Source of the DNA: Cupriavidus basilensis
GTDB lineage: Bacteria; Pseudomonadota; Gammaproteobacteria; Burkholderiales; Burkholderiaceae
DNA length: 64,000 nucleotides
NCBI RefSeq assembly: GCF_000832305.1
Contig: NZ_CP010536.1
Span: forward strand, 2,108,001 to 2,172,000
Direction: 5' to 3'
Under the pieces are notes generated by a model. That model was not told where the DNA came from. It saw nothing but the letters and a program-made list of their open reading frames with translations, and did no database searches. Position numbers and translations under genes: made by a program. This document shows, piece by piece, positions 48,642-57,412 of this stretch; positions within the stretch are counted from its first letter, which is position 1, and each line of letters begins with the position of its first letter.

Positions 48642-51600
48642 ATGAGACGCCTACCCATTTATGGCAGCACATCCGAGCGCGCCGCGGCGTCGCAAATGAC
48701 CGCATTTACCACGGCCCTGCAGGCATACACCGGCCAAGTCTTCGGTGACTACGATACGCTACACGATTTCTCGGTACGGGAGTACCGGACGTTCTGGCAA
48801 TGCTTCGTGCAGTGGTCGCACGGGCTCGCATGGTCCGGCAGCACCGAGCCGGTCTGCGTCGGCGACGAGTGCGAGCATGCACGCTTCTTCCCGCAGGTCC
48901 AACTGAACTACGCGGACAACCTGCTTGGCCAGGCGGTAGCGGCGCCCGACACACCTGCGCTGACCGCATGTCACGCAGATGGCCGACGTGTACGCCTGAC
49001 CCGTGGCGAACTGCGCAATCGAGTAGCTCGTCTCGCGCATGCTCTTTCGGAGTTGGGGCTGCGCGATGGGGACCGCGTGGTTGGTGTGATGCGCAACGAC
49101 GCAGATGCGGTCGTTGCCGCGCTGGCCGTCACCGCGCTCGGTGCAACGCTGTCGACCGCGGCGGCCGAGATGAGCGTCGAGACGATCCTCGATCGCTTCG
49201 CGCCGCTAGCGCCGCGGCTGCTGTTCGCACACGTTGCGGAGCGGGAGTTCGACACGGGCATGTCGCTGGCGGATAACGTCGCCGATCTGGCTGCTGCGTT
49301 GCCGTCGCTGCAGGGCGTCGTCCGGCTCGACGACGGAACCTTGCCCGGCACCGTCAAGCAGCGGATCTATTCGCTTGGCGAACTGATCGACAGTGGCGAT
49401 GCCGGGAGCTTCGTGTGGCGGCGCTTCCCGTTTAACCATCCGCTTTTCATCATGTTCTCGTCGGGCACTACCGGCAAGCCGAAGTGCATCGTGCACGGCG
49501 CTGGCGGCAGCCTGCTCGAGCATCTGAAGGAGCATCGACTGCACTGCGACCTGCGGCCCGGCGATCGATTGTACTTTCACACCACCTGCGCGTGGATGAT
49601 GTGGAACTGGCAATTGTCGGCGCTCGCGTCCGGGGCCGAGATCGTTACGTATGACGGCCCGATCTCGACGGTCGATGCGTTGTGGCGCCTCGTCGCCGAC
49701 GAGCGCGTCACCGTGTTCGGCACAAGTCCCGCTTACTTGAAGATGTGCGAGGACGCGGGCCTGGTGCCAGGGCAGCAATTCGATCTCGGCGCACTACGCG
49801 CGATGATGTCGACCGGTGCTGTGCTGTTCGACGCGCAGTTCGAATGGGTGCGTGATCACGTGAAGCCGCTGCCCCTGCAGTCGATCTCGGGCGGCACGGA
49901 CATTCTCGGCTGCTTTGTGTTGGGGAATCCGAATCTGCCGATCTATGCAGGGGAAGCCCAATGCAAGAGCCTTGCGCTCGATGTTCAGGCGTGGGAACAG
50001 GGTGCCCACACCAGCCGAATCGGCGAGCTGGTCTGCGCGAATCCGTTTCCATCACGTCCGCTCGGTTTTTTTGGCGACATGGACGGCAAGGGGTTTCACG
50101 CTGCCTATTTCACCAGAAACCCAGGTGTCTGGACGCACGGCGATCGCATCGAATTTTCGCCGGAAGGCACTGCGCGGCTGCATGGCCGTTCCGATGGCAT
50201 ACTGAATGTTCGCGGCATCAACGTTGGTCCGGGCGAGATCTATCGTGTGCTGAGCGATATCCGGGACATTCGCGAGGCGCTGGTGGTTGAGCAGCGGTCA
50301 TGCGCCGCGCCGCCTGACCGCACGCACGCGGAGAGGTACGACCAGCGCATCGTGCTGCTGCTGGTCTTGCAGGATGGCGTCGCGCTGACTGGCGCGCTGG
50401 CCACCCGAGTGCGCCGCGACCTCGCACGTCGTGCGTCGCCGGCGCACGTGCCAGACCTGATCATCGCCGTCGATGAGTTGCCGGTCACGCATAACGGCAA
50501 GCTGTCCGAAGCGGCCGCGCGCAATGCGATCAACGGCTTGCCGGTCGGCAATGCCGCGGCGTTACGCAATCCCGGATGCCTCGACTCGATCCAGAACCAT
50601 CCGGCACTAAACCTGGCGGCGCGCGAATTGCCACCCGCCTGCGACTCCCGCGAACAACTAGAACGTCATTTGCAGGTGCTGTGGGAGAAACTGTTCCACT
50701 TCGCGCCGATCGGTCGCGACGACAACTTCTTCGACCTGGGTGGTCATTCGCTGCTCGGAGCGCGGTTGCTCGCCGACGTGCATCAGTCGACCGGGCGCAC
50801 GATTCCACTCGCGACGCTGCTGATCGCGCCGACGATCGCGCGCCTCGCCGCCGCGATCGACGAGGGCGCACCGCCGCCGCCGTCGCCGATCCTTGTGCCC
50901 GTACGCGCCGGCACCGGGACGCCGCTATTCCTCGTGCATGGCTTGAGCGGCTCGGTGATGGAATGCTGGGGGCTGGTCTGCGCGCTGCGTAGTCCACGCC
51001 CGGTCTATGGACTGCAAGCCAGAGGCCTTGATGGCGAGCAGCTGACACAGCGGCGCGTCGAAGACATGGCAGCCAGCTACATCGAACAGATGCGCACCGT
51101 GCAGCCGGACGGACCGTACGCGCTGGCGGGCTACTCGTTCGGCGGGCTGGTCGCGTTCGCGATTGCGCAGCAGCTGAGCTGCGCTGGCGAGCACATCGAA
51201 TTCCTGTGCCTGCTCGATACCTATGTGCACGAGCATTTCCTGCCATGGAGTGCTTGGATGCAACACCGCTGCAGCTATTTGGGCGAGCGGTGGCGCAAGC
51301 TGCGCGCGGTGCCTGCGTCGCAGCTTTTCGGTTACCTGACGTACATGCTCGGGAGGGCGGCAGATCGCGTGCGGATGAGCCGCGGGCGCATGAGGCGCCG
51401 GCCGGACCCCTTCACTGAATCGTTGCCGCCTGCGCTTCGGCGCGTGCGCGAAACAATGGGACTAGCAATGACGACCTACCGGCCGCGGCCGTATCACGCG
51501 GGCCCGATTGTCTATGTGCGCGCGGCGATTCGCCAGCAGGATCGGGGCGATCCGATATCGCTGTGGCGGCGTGTCGCGCGCGGCGGCTTGATGATTTCCG

Positions 51601-51689
51601 AAGTGCCCAGTGGCCATAACGATATGCTCGTCGAACCGAACTTGCAGGTCGTCGCGGCGCTACTGGACGAGGGGTTGGCAAACGCGTGA
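48642..51689 (+). CDS. A-T-TE synthetase with acetoacetyl-CoA-synthetase-like adenylation domain
   Basis: 1015 residues from ATG 48642 (other starts, at 48555 or 48696, cannot be excluded; none has a good ribosome site). Domain 1 (about 20-640) is an ANL enzyme closest to acetoacetyl-CoA synthetase: FSSGTTGKPK at 272-281, the downstream TTCAWMMWNWQLSALASGAE block typical of that family, and Lys620 in HNGKLSEAA. Domain 2 is a carrier protein with the phosphopantetheine site GGHS (Ser703). Domain 3 is a type I thioesterase with GYSFGG (Ser832), Asp859 and His992. So it should activate a keto acid, load it on its own carrier and release the product. Resembles A-T-TE furanone/quinone synthetases in layout, but those use alpha-keto-acid-type A domains. 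A PPTase gene follows. Product unknown. Confidence 0.85.
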   Translation: MRRLPIYGSTSERAAASQMTAFTTALQAYTGQVFGDYDTLHDFSVREYRTFWQCFVQWSHGLAWSGSTEPVCVGDECEHARFFPQVQLNYADNLLGQAVAAPDTPALTACHADGRRVRLTRGELRNRVARLAHALSELGLRDGDRVVGVMRNDADAVVAALAVTALGATLSTAAAEMSVETILDRFAPLAPRLLFAHVAEREFDTGMSLADNVADLAAALPSLQGVVRLDDGTLPGTVKQRIYSLGELIDSGDAGSFVWRRFPFNHPLFIMFSSGTTGKPKCIVHGAGGSLLEHLKEHRLHCDLRPGDRLYFHTTCAWMMWNWQLSALASGAEIVTYDGPISTVDALWRLVADERVTVFGTSPAYLKMCEDAGLVPGQQFDLGALRAMMSTGAVLFDAQFEWVRDHVKPLPLQSISGGTDILGCFVLGNPNLPIYAGEAQCKSLALDVQAWEQGAHTSRIGELVCANPFPSRPLGFFGDMDGKGFHAAYFTRNPGVWTHGDRIEFSPEGTARLHGRSDGILNVRGINVGPGEIYRVLSDIRDIREALVVEQRSCAAPPDRTHAERYDQRIVLLLVLQDGVALTGALATRVRRDLARRASPAHVPDLIIAVDELPVTHNGKLSEAAARNAINGLPVGNAAALRNPGCLDSIQNHPALNLAARELPPACDSREQLERHLQVLWEKLFHFAPIGRDDNFFDLGGHSLLGARLLADVHQSTGRTIPLATLLIAPTIARLAAAIDEGAPPPPSPILVPVRAGTGTPLFLVHGLSGSVMECWGLVCALRSPRPVYGLQARGLDGEQLTQRRVEDMAASYIEQMRTVQPDGPYALAGYSFGGLVAFAIAQQLSCAGEHIEFLCLLDTYVHEHFLPWSAWMQHRCSYLGERWRKLRAVPASQLFGYLTYMLGRAADRVRMSRGRMRRRPDPFTESLPPALRRVRETMGLAMTTYRPRPYHAGPIVYVRAAIRQQDRGDPISLWRRVARGGLMISEVPSGHNDMLVEPNLQVVAALLDEGLANA

Positions 51690-51743
51690 CGCGGCTGGCG
51701 TGTTTCATGAGGCGCCGCAAGGCGTGAGCGAGGATCGAACGGC

Positions 51744-52565
51744 ATGCAGCACGATATTGTCACTGCCCGAAGCGCGGGGCGTACCGCGTCTCCCATACTG
51801 CCTGATCCGAGCCGCCTCTCGTTACCGGAAAGAGCCGTGCATGTGTGGGTACTGAATGACGCTCTTGTCGAACCAGCATGTTCGACGCTCGCCTACACGC
51901 TTTCGCCGGATGAGAGACAGCGTGCCCGAGCCTACAGACACGCAAGGAATCGCAACTACTTCATTGCCCGGCGGAGCGTTCTCCGCTGGCTGATCGGCGG
52001 CTATCTGAGCTGCAAACCCGAATCCCTGCGCTTTAGTATTACGCCATTCGGCAAGCCCGCCTTGCAGTGGCCGCACGCTGCAAGCCTCGCGTTCAGTGTT
52101 TCCCACACTGACGGGATGACGCTGCTCGCTTTCGCATGGGATTGCCGCGTCGGCGTGGACGTGGAGCGACGGATTGACGGCGTAGACGTTGCGGGCATTG
52201 GACGCGGGATATTCTCTCCGATCGAGGAGGAGGCGCTTGACCCGGCGCGACCCGATTCGGCTGCAACCCTGCTCAGTATCTGGACCCGAAAGGAAGCTCT
52301 GCTGAAGGCTCTCGGCATGGGTCTCTCCGGCGAGCCGAACGCCTATACGACAAAAGACGATTTGCTACTCGGCGAGGGACGCTGGTGTGCTTCGCATAAC
52401 GGCACAACCATTTCCGGCTGGACGTGTCTCGACCTCGTCCTCGGGCCGGAAGTCCGCGGAGCGCTAGCCGCTTCGCTCGAAGACGCAAGCGTCACCCTCC
52501 ACCGTTACTCGTTATCGACCTGGGGCGATCAAACGCCGCGTCAGGCCGATGCTGGGGTTCCATAA
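51744..52565 (+). CDS. 4'-phosphopantetheinyl transferase (Sfp-type)
   Basis: 273 residues. Family motifs: VGVDVER at 136-142 with Asp139 and Glu141 (Mg2+ ligands) and WTRKEALLKALG at 180-191 with Glu184 and Lys188. It transfers the phosphopantetheine arm of CoA to a serine such as Ser703 of the preceding synthetase. The gene starts 54 bases after the synthetase stop. The last few residues are read from an IS6-type transposase fragment that begins at 52552, so the natural C-terminus has been replaced or slightly shortened; catalytic motifs are far upstream and intact. Confidence 0.85.
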   Translation: MQHDIVTARSAGRTASPILPDPSRLSLPERAVHVWVLNDALVEPACSTLAYTLSPDERQRARAYRHARNRNYFIARRSVLRWLIGGYLSCKPESLRFSITPFGKPALQWPHAASLAFSVSHTDGMTLLAFAWDCRVGVDVERRIDGVDVAGIGRGIFSPIEEEALDPARPDSAATLLSIWTRKEALLKALGMGLSGEPNAYTTKDDLLLGEGRWCASHNGTTISGWTCLDLVLGPEVRGALAASLEDASVTLHRYSLSTWGDQTPRQADAGVP

Positions 52566-52692
52566 CTTTCGCTGTGCACGCATCATCCTGGGCGGCATCG
52601 AGATCATGCACATGATCCGCAAAGGACAGATGCCCACCCCCAAGGGGAGCAATCCGTCCACTGCCGAGCAGTTCTACTCCCTGGTCGTATAA
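52552..52692 (+). pseudogene. IS6-family transposase, C-terminal fragment
   Basis: Forty-six codons ending in TAA read LGFHNFRCARIILGGIEIMH followed by MIRKGQM and AEQFYSLVV, the C-terminus of IS6/IS26-type DDE transposases. The remainder is absent. It overlaps the 3' end of the PPTase gene, marking a recombination junction. Confidence 0.7.
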
Positions 52693-53013
52693 CCGCAGCT
52701 TTCTTCTTACCCCGTTGCTGCTCCAGCCCCCTTATCGTGACAGAGTCCAATATCGACCACGCCATCGGGCAGCGTGACGAGCTTGCCGAAGTCTGCAATT
52801 CACCATGGCGGGCACTGGCGACCTGTTTGGCCAGCGCGCCGTAAAACGGTAAGCCGGGGCCGAAGCGCACCAATCCGTGCGCGATGGCCGCGAAGGTCTG
52901 TGCCATTGCCGACGCGTCGATCAACGCCAGCACCGGGACGCTGCAGGTCTCAGCCAGGTCGGGGCTGGACGAGGTGCCGTCGAACGGCGGTTTGCAGCCC
53001 GATCACTCTCCCT
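52693..53013. other. degraded stretch between IS6 fragment and ABC operon
   Basis: About 320 bases. The minus strand has protein-like frames broken by a shift (VLALIDASAMAQTFAAIAHG; then LVTLPDGVVDIGLCHDKG). I cannot identify the family. No other feature seen. Confidence 0.3.
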
Positions 53014-53814
53014 TCATGCGTGGGCATTGTCCCATCTGCGGCGCACCGTTGCGCTCGCCGCGTCGACCAGAACCGCCAGCGCAAGCATGGCGATGGTCAC
53101 GGTACAGGCCTGGGCCAGGTGAAAAAGCGAAAGCTCGAAGTAAAGCATCTGTCCAAGCCCGCCGGCTCCGACGAAGCCTAGTATGGCCGCCATGCGGATA
53201 TTCATTTCCCAACGGTACAGGATGTAGGCGAGGAACTGCGGCTGGACGCAAGGCAGCGTGCCGTAGAGGAAGGCCAGCGCGGGAGAGGCACCCGACGCCA
53301 AGAGTGCATTGCCCGGCGCGCTCGGAGCGTTCTCCAGCGCTTCGGCGAACAGGCGACCCAGCACACCGCCGGTATGCAGTGCTAGGGCGAGGGTCCCGGC
53401 GAACGGTCCCAGGCCCACGGCGAGCACCGTGAGCGCTGCCCAGACGAGTTCCGGCACGGAGCGCAGCAGGTTCAGCATGAAGCGTGACAGCGCACGCATG
53501 GCGTCGCCGTGACGACCGGATGCGGGCAGCGCCAGGGCTAGCGCGAGGACTGTGGCACACAAGGTGCCAACCGCGGAAACTGCAAGCGTTTCGAGCATGC
53601 CCCTGGCTGTCCTGGCGAGGAACTCTGCCGACAGGTCAGGGGGAAAGAAAGACAGGACGAAGCGTAGCATCTCGCCGGCAGCGGCCATGGAAAACAGCCG
53701 GTCGAGGCTGAGCGAGAGATAGGCGAAACTGCCCGCCACAATGGTTGCCAGGGCAAGTAGTGTGAGCAGGCAACTCATGCAGAGCTCGCTGGCTTTGGCT
53801 TTCTCGCTCATCAT
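53014..53814 (-). CDS. ABC transporter permease 2 (PhnE-like), selenium locus
   Basis: 266 residues with about six membrane segments and the permease EAA-type loop [19 protein letters not shown] near 205-225. It is the PhnE type used by phosphonate/phosphite importers. It starts directly after the stop of the other permease gene (TAA then ATG). Together they form the membrane channel of the importer located next to senA/senB. The operon therefore probably brings in a selenium oxyanion rather than a phosphonate. Confidence 0.82.
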   Translation of the reverse strand: MMSEKAKASELCMSCLLTLLALATIVAGSFAYLSLSLDRLFSMAAAGEMLRFVLSFFPPDLSAEFLARTARGMLETLAVSAVGTLCATVLALALALPASGRHGDAMRALSRFMLNLLRSVPELVWAALTVLAVGLGPFAGTLALALHTGGVLGRLFAEALENAPSAPGNALLASGASPALAFLYGTLPCVQPQFLAYILYRWEMNIRMAAILGFVGAGGLGQMLYFELSLFHLAQACTVTIAMLALAVLVDAASATVRRRWDNAHA

Positions 53815-54642
53815 TTACGCCAACAGTCTGCGCAGACGCGCGCTAACCGCGTCGGCCAGCAGCACCAGCAGCAAGAAGACCAGCAGAATTGTCGCCGTCT
53901 CGCCGCCATTGAGCAGCTTCATCGCCTGGTCCATCAATTGCCCGAGCCCGCCAGCGCCGACGAAGCCCATCACCACCGAGGCCCGAATTGCGCACTCCCA
54001 GCGATAGACCGTGTACGAGACCAACTCCTGCGACGCGTTCGGGAGCAGTCCGTATAAGAGAGCCGGCAACCGCCCGCTACCGCTGCAGAGCAGCGCATCC
54101 ACCGCGTGCTTGTCGGTGGATTCAAGAATTTCCGCATAGACCTTCGCCAGCATGCCACCATAAGTGATCGCCAGCGCCAGCACGCCCGCTGCCGGTCCCA
54201 GGCCCAGAGCGCGCACGAAGACCAGTGCCCAGACCAACTCCGGTACCCCACGCAAGACCAGCACCCAGGCCCGCACACCAATGCGCAGCACCTTGCGCCG
54301 CTTGCGCCCGGGTCCGGGCCCAATGCGGGAGATCGACAGGCTGCGCGTCATCGCCAGGGCGAGAGGCGCGGCGACCACGAAAGCGAGGGTAATGCCCGCA
54401 GTGGCGATCGCCAGCGTCTCCAACGTGGCCTTGACCACGTAGCCGAGAAACTCGGCCGAAACATCCGGGGGGAGAAAGCCGCGCAAAAAGTTGCCCATCA
54501 CATCCAGGTTGCCGGCATCGAACAGCGCCGACGGTCTGAACTGGGAAAGGCTTAGCAAGGGCCACAACAGGATCAATGCGACGACCAGGCCGGTCGCCCG
54601 CTTCATAGCCTCCGGATCGCGGGGGTGGGTGTTCAGCGGCAC
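53815..54642 (-). CDS. ABC transporter permease 1 (PhnE-like), selenium locus
   Basis: 275 residues, about six membrane segments and the EAA-type loop [19 protein letters not shown]. Paralogue of the following permease (shared VPELVWA and [10 protein letters not shown]). Its start overlaps the ATPase gene by ten bases. With its partner it forms a heterodimeric channel for the PhnD-like binding protein. Confidence 0.82.
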   Translation of the reverse strand: MPLNTHPRDPEAMKRATGLVVALILLWPLLSLSQFRPSALFDAGNLDVMGNFLRGFLPPDVSAEFLGYVVKATLETLAIATAGITLAFVVAAPLALAMTRSLSISRIGPGPGRKRRKVLRIGVRAWVLVLRGVPELVWALVFVRALGLGPAAGVLALAITYGGMLAKVYAEILESTDKHAVDALLCSGSGRLPALLYGLLPNASQELVSYTVYRWECAIRASVVMGFVGAGGLGQLMDQAMKLLNGGETATILLVFLLLVLLADAVSARLRRLLA

Positions 54643-55460
54643 GGCGATTTGCGTCCATTGCCGCCAGAAGCGTTTGCGGCCACGACCAGAGGTTGGCTGC
54701 CCTGTACCGGCAGAACCCCGCTCTCGGAAGCATAAAGATCCCGGAGCAACGCATCCGTGACGCGCCCAGGTGGCAGGTCGAAGGCGACCTCGCTTGCCTT
54801 GAGTCCTACGATGCGGGGAAACCAGCGTAGCGCGAGATCCACCGCGTGAAGGCTGGCGACCAGGGTCACCGCCCGCGTCGAAGCTTCCCTGGTCAGTTCA
54901 CCAATCGTGAGATTGGCCAGGGCCGGGTCCATCGCCGAGACAGGTTCGTCCGCCAGGATTAACTCAGGGCGCTGATACAGCACGCGCGCGACCCCCACCC
55001 GCTGCAACTGGCCTCCCGACAGTTGGTCGCAGCGATCGAATAGCCGGTCGGCGAGGTCAAGGCGGGCAAGCTGCTCGTTCGCGCCCGCCAGGTCTGACGG
55101 ATAGACGAGGGAAAGCATCGATTTCCACCCTGGCCAGACGCCGAGGCGCCCGGCCAGGATGGCCGTGACGACGCGCTGCCGCGGCGGAATCGGCGGCGCC
55201 TGGTGCACCGTGCCGATACGGCAGCGCAAGCGCCGCAGGTGCCCGGCAGAGAGCGCCCAGGGGCTTTGTTCCAGCACCTCGACGCGACCGTCCGTCGGAC
55301 GCAGGGACGTTCCCAGCAGGCGCAGCAGGGATGTTTTGCCGGCCCCAGACGGACCGATGACAGCGATGCGCTCGCCGCGGCTTGCCGCCAGCTTCACTTG
55401 GCTGAGGGCTCGCTGGCCGTTCTGGTAGCTGACGCCGACCGCATCGAGCCGGAAGCTCAC
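54633..55460 (-). CDS. ABC transporter ATP-binding protein (PhnC-like), selenium locus
   Basis: 275 residues. Walker A GPSGAGKT (about 36-43), signature LSGGQLQRV, Walker B LILADEP and the H-loop (VASLHAVD) are all present. The PhnC-type helical insertion ([18 protein letters not shown]) is also visible. Its GTG start overlaps the binding-protein stop by four bases. It drives the importer of the sen locus. The last 30 residues are somewhat variable. Confidence 0.85.
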   Translation of the reverse strand: MSFRLDAVGVSYQNGQRALSQVKLAASRGERIAVIGPSGAGKTSLLRLLGTSLRPTDGRVEVLEQSPWALSAGHLRRLRCRIGTVHQAPPIPPRQRVVTAILAGRLGVWPGWKSMLSLVYPSDLAGANEQLARLDLADRLFDRCDQLSGGQLQRVGVARVLYQRPELILADEPVSAMDPALANLTIGELTREASTRAVTLVASLHAVDLALRWFPRIVGLKASEVAFDLPPGRVTDALLRDLYASESGVLPVQGSQPLVVAANASGGNGRKSPCR

Positions 55461-56320
55461 TTGATCAGGCCGGCGGCAAAGGCCGCAGCTTCAATGCCGG
55501 CGTAGTTTTCCGGCTGGGTTGGGATGAATTTGGTGGTCCGCTGGAGCGCCATGATCTCTCGCTGTTCGGGGTTGCTCGCGTCGAGCTTGAGGAAGGCCTC
55601 AGTCAGCTTCTTTCGCAACGCGGGATCGAGGCCGCCCCGTACCGTCCAGTTGTAGTCGTAGTAAGGGGGCGTCACGGCGAACACCCTCACCTTGCCGGGA
55701 TCGACCTTCTTCTGTTCCACCAGCTTGTTCCATACCGAGGCATTGAGCACGCCGGCGTCTGCCCTGCCCGCCTGCACGAAGGCCACCGTCGCATCGTGGG
55801 CGCCCGAATAGGCAACGGTCTTGAAGTCCTTGTCCGGATCGATGCCGGCCTGCAGCAGGAAGTGGCGCGGCATCAGGTGGCCCGAGGTCGAGGACGGCGC
55901 CCCAAAGGCGAAGGTGCGGCCCTTCAAGTCTGCCAGGGACTGAATCGCCTTGTTCGCGGTGATGAACTTGCTGGTAAACGCAGCGTCCTCCTGCCGCTGG
56001 ACGATCGGGATCGTCGCGCCCTTCGTGCGGATCTTGCTCTGCACGTAGGTGAAGCCGCCCAGCCAGGCCATGTCGATCTTGCCCGTCGCCAGTGATTCGA
56101 CCACTGCCGCATAGTCCGTGACCGGGACGAACTCCACCTTCATGCCGGTTTCCTTTTCCAGGTATTTGCCAAGGGGGGCGAACTTGCGCTGCAGTTCGGT
56201 CGGCGCCTCGTCGGGAATCGCCGAGACTTTGAGAACCGCCTGGGCGCTCGCGAGACCGGCAACGGCCATCAGCGCTAGCGCCAACAAGCGCTTCTGGGTA
56301 CGGGCAAGAATGGGGTGCAT
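55457..56320 (-). CDS. PhnD-like periplasmic binding protein, putative selenate type
   Basis: 287 residues with a signal peptide (about 1-27, cleavage near ASA). The mature protein begins [20 protein letters not shown] and includes [20 protein letters not shown] and [13 protein letters not shown]. It is closest to the group annotated as putative selenate ABC transporter substrate-binding protein, a branch of the PhnD family. It would capture an oxyanion and deliver it to the two permeases. Gap of 84 bases after senB. The ligand is inferred from family naming and neighbours only. Confidence 0.8.
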   Translation of the reverse strand: MHPILARTQKRLLALALMAVAGLASAQAVLKVSAIPDEAPTELQRKFAPLGKYLEKETGMKVEFVPVTDYAAVVESLATGKIDMAWLGGFTYVQSKIRTKGATIPIVQRQEDAAFTSKFITANKAIQSLADLKGRTFAFGAPSSTSGHLMPRHFLLQAGIDPDKDFKTVAYSGAHDATVAFVQAGRADAGVLNASVWNKLVEQKKVDPGKVRVFAVTPPYYDYNWTVRGGLDPALRKKLTEAFLKLDASNPEQREIMALQRTTKFIPTQPENYAGIEAAAFAAGLIK

Positions 56321-56404
56321 AGCAGAGATCGATTGGGGAAGTGGGATTGCGAATGGGCGCCTAGGCGACGGCGACCCGGGCCGGCCCCGCCGCCATTGGG
56401 GTAG

Positions 56405-57412
56405 TCATTGTAGGGTATCGGGTCTGCTCAAAGCGTCGGTCACTAGTCTAATGACTTCTGCCTGTTCTCGCGCCGGCGCAAACAGCGGCGCCCGGCGGGC
56501 GCATTGCCGTTGCAGCAGGGACAGGAAGGCAGGGTCACGGCTCGCCCGGTCGAGCAAGCGGGCCAGTTCCCGGCAATCGCCCGGCGCAAAGTAACCATTG
56601 TAGTCTCGGCCCAACATGCCGATGTTGCCCGGGATGCGACTGGCCAGCACGGGCACGCCGGCGGTCACTGCCTCGATAATCACATTGGCGCCGCCTTCGA
56701 TGACGCTCGAGATGACCATCGCCTGGGCCCGCCTGATGCGCTGTCGCGTGTCATGGTGCGGCAAGCCCGCCTGCCAGAGGTAGCGCCCTACGGTAGGCCA
56801 GGCCCGCGCTTGCAAAGCCTGTGCCGCTCGCAGATACTCGTTCTCCAGAGCATCGCCGATGTGGATCAGTCGCACGGGCGAATCGTCCGGAAGCCATTCC
56901 AGCGCCCGCATGGGCGTAAGCGGGTCCTTTTCCGCCCGCATGTGGCCCACCAGGACGACGTCGAAGGTGCGCTGGTTAGGCGTCCCCGGTGTCAGCGCCG
57001 GCGCCGATTGGTAGATTACGCGGCACTTGGTGCGATGGTGCGAGGCCAGTTCGGCGGGCCCCTCTTCCTGCAATACCACCAGGTGGGTGGCGAGATCGAG
57101 CGAGCGCTGGGCGCACTCATCGGTCCGGATGTCGCGGTAGAGATCGGTGCCGGTCAGCACCACCACCAGGGGACTACCCGGGCAGGCCTTGGCGAACCTG
57201 CCGACGGTATCGGCCGAGCGCCGGGCGTGGAGCGCGATCATGCACGCGGGCGGCTTGCCGGGGTGGTCTGCGGGCGACCATTCGGTTTCCAGCGAGACCT
57301 CGCATGCGGCGCGCAGGAAGCGGGACCAGCGATAAGCGGTCTGCCAGTTGCCGTTGTTGGCTTTGCGCAGAGCCGGGCTGATAATTGCCACTGTGGTCTT
57401 GGGAGGACGCAT
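56405..57412 (-). CDS. senB: selenosugar synthase SenB (GT-B glycosyltransferase, TIGR04348)
   Basis: 335 residues. It starts MRPPKTTVAIISPALRKANN and contains GNWQTAYRWSRFL, VVVLTGTDLYRDI, the GT-B linker VVLVGHMRAEKDP and the donor-binding EGGANVIIEA (239-248) with PVLASRIPGNIG. These are the conserved blocks of the TIGR04348 family, shown to be SenB, which joins a nucleotide sugar and selenophosphate to make a selenosugar. It is divergent from senA, the start codons sharing two bases, and leads the ABC importer operon. No ribosome site is evident in front of the start, so an internal start is possible. Confidence 0.88.
   Translation of the reverse strand: MRPPKTTVAIISPALRKANNGNWQTAYRWSRFLRAACEVSLETEWSPADHPGKPPACMIALHARRSADTVGRFAKACPGSPLVVVLTGTDLYRDIRTDECAQRSLDLATHLVVLQEEGPAELASHHRTKCRVIYQSAPALTPGTPNQRTFDVVLVGHMRAEKDPLTPMRALEWLPDDSPVRLIHIGDALENEYLRAAQALQARAWPTVGRYLWQAGLPHHDTRQRIRRAQAMVISSVIEGGANVIIEAVTAGVPVLASRIPGNIGMLGRDYNGYFAPGDCRELARLLDRASRDPAFLSLLQRQCARRAPLFAPAREQAEVIRLVTDALSRPDTLQ

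Noticed and set aside
53014..56320. Phosphonate uptake operon (phnCDEE)
   Set aside because: Family is right, but no phn lyase or phosphonatase genes are near and the binding protein resembles the selenate-type branch next to senA/senB; kept as a selenium importer with ligand open.
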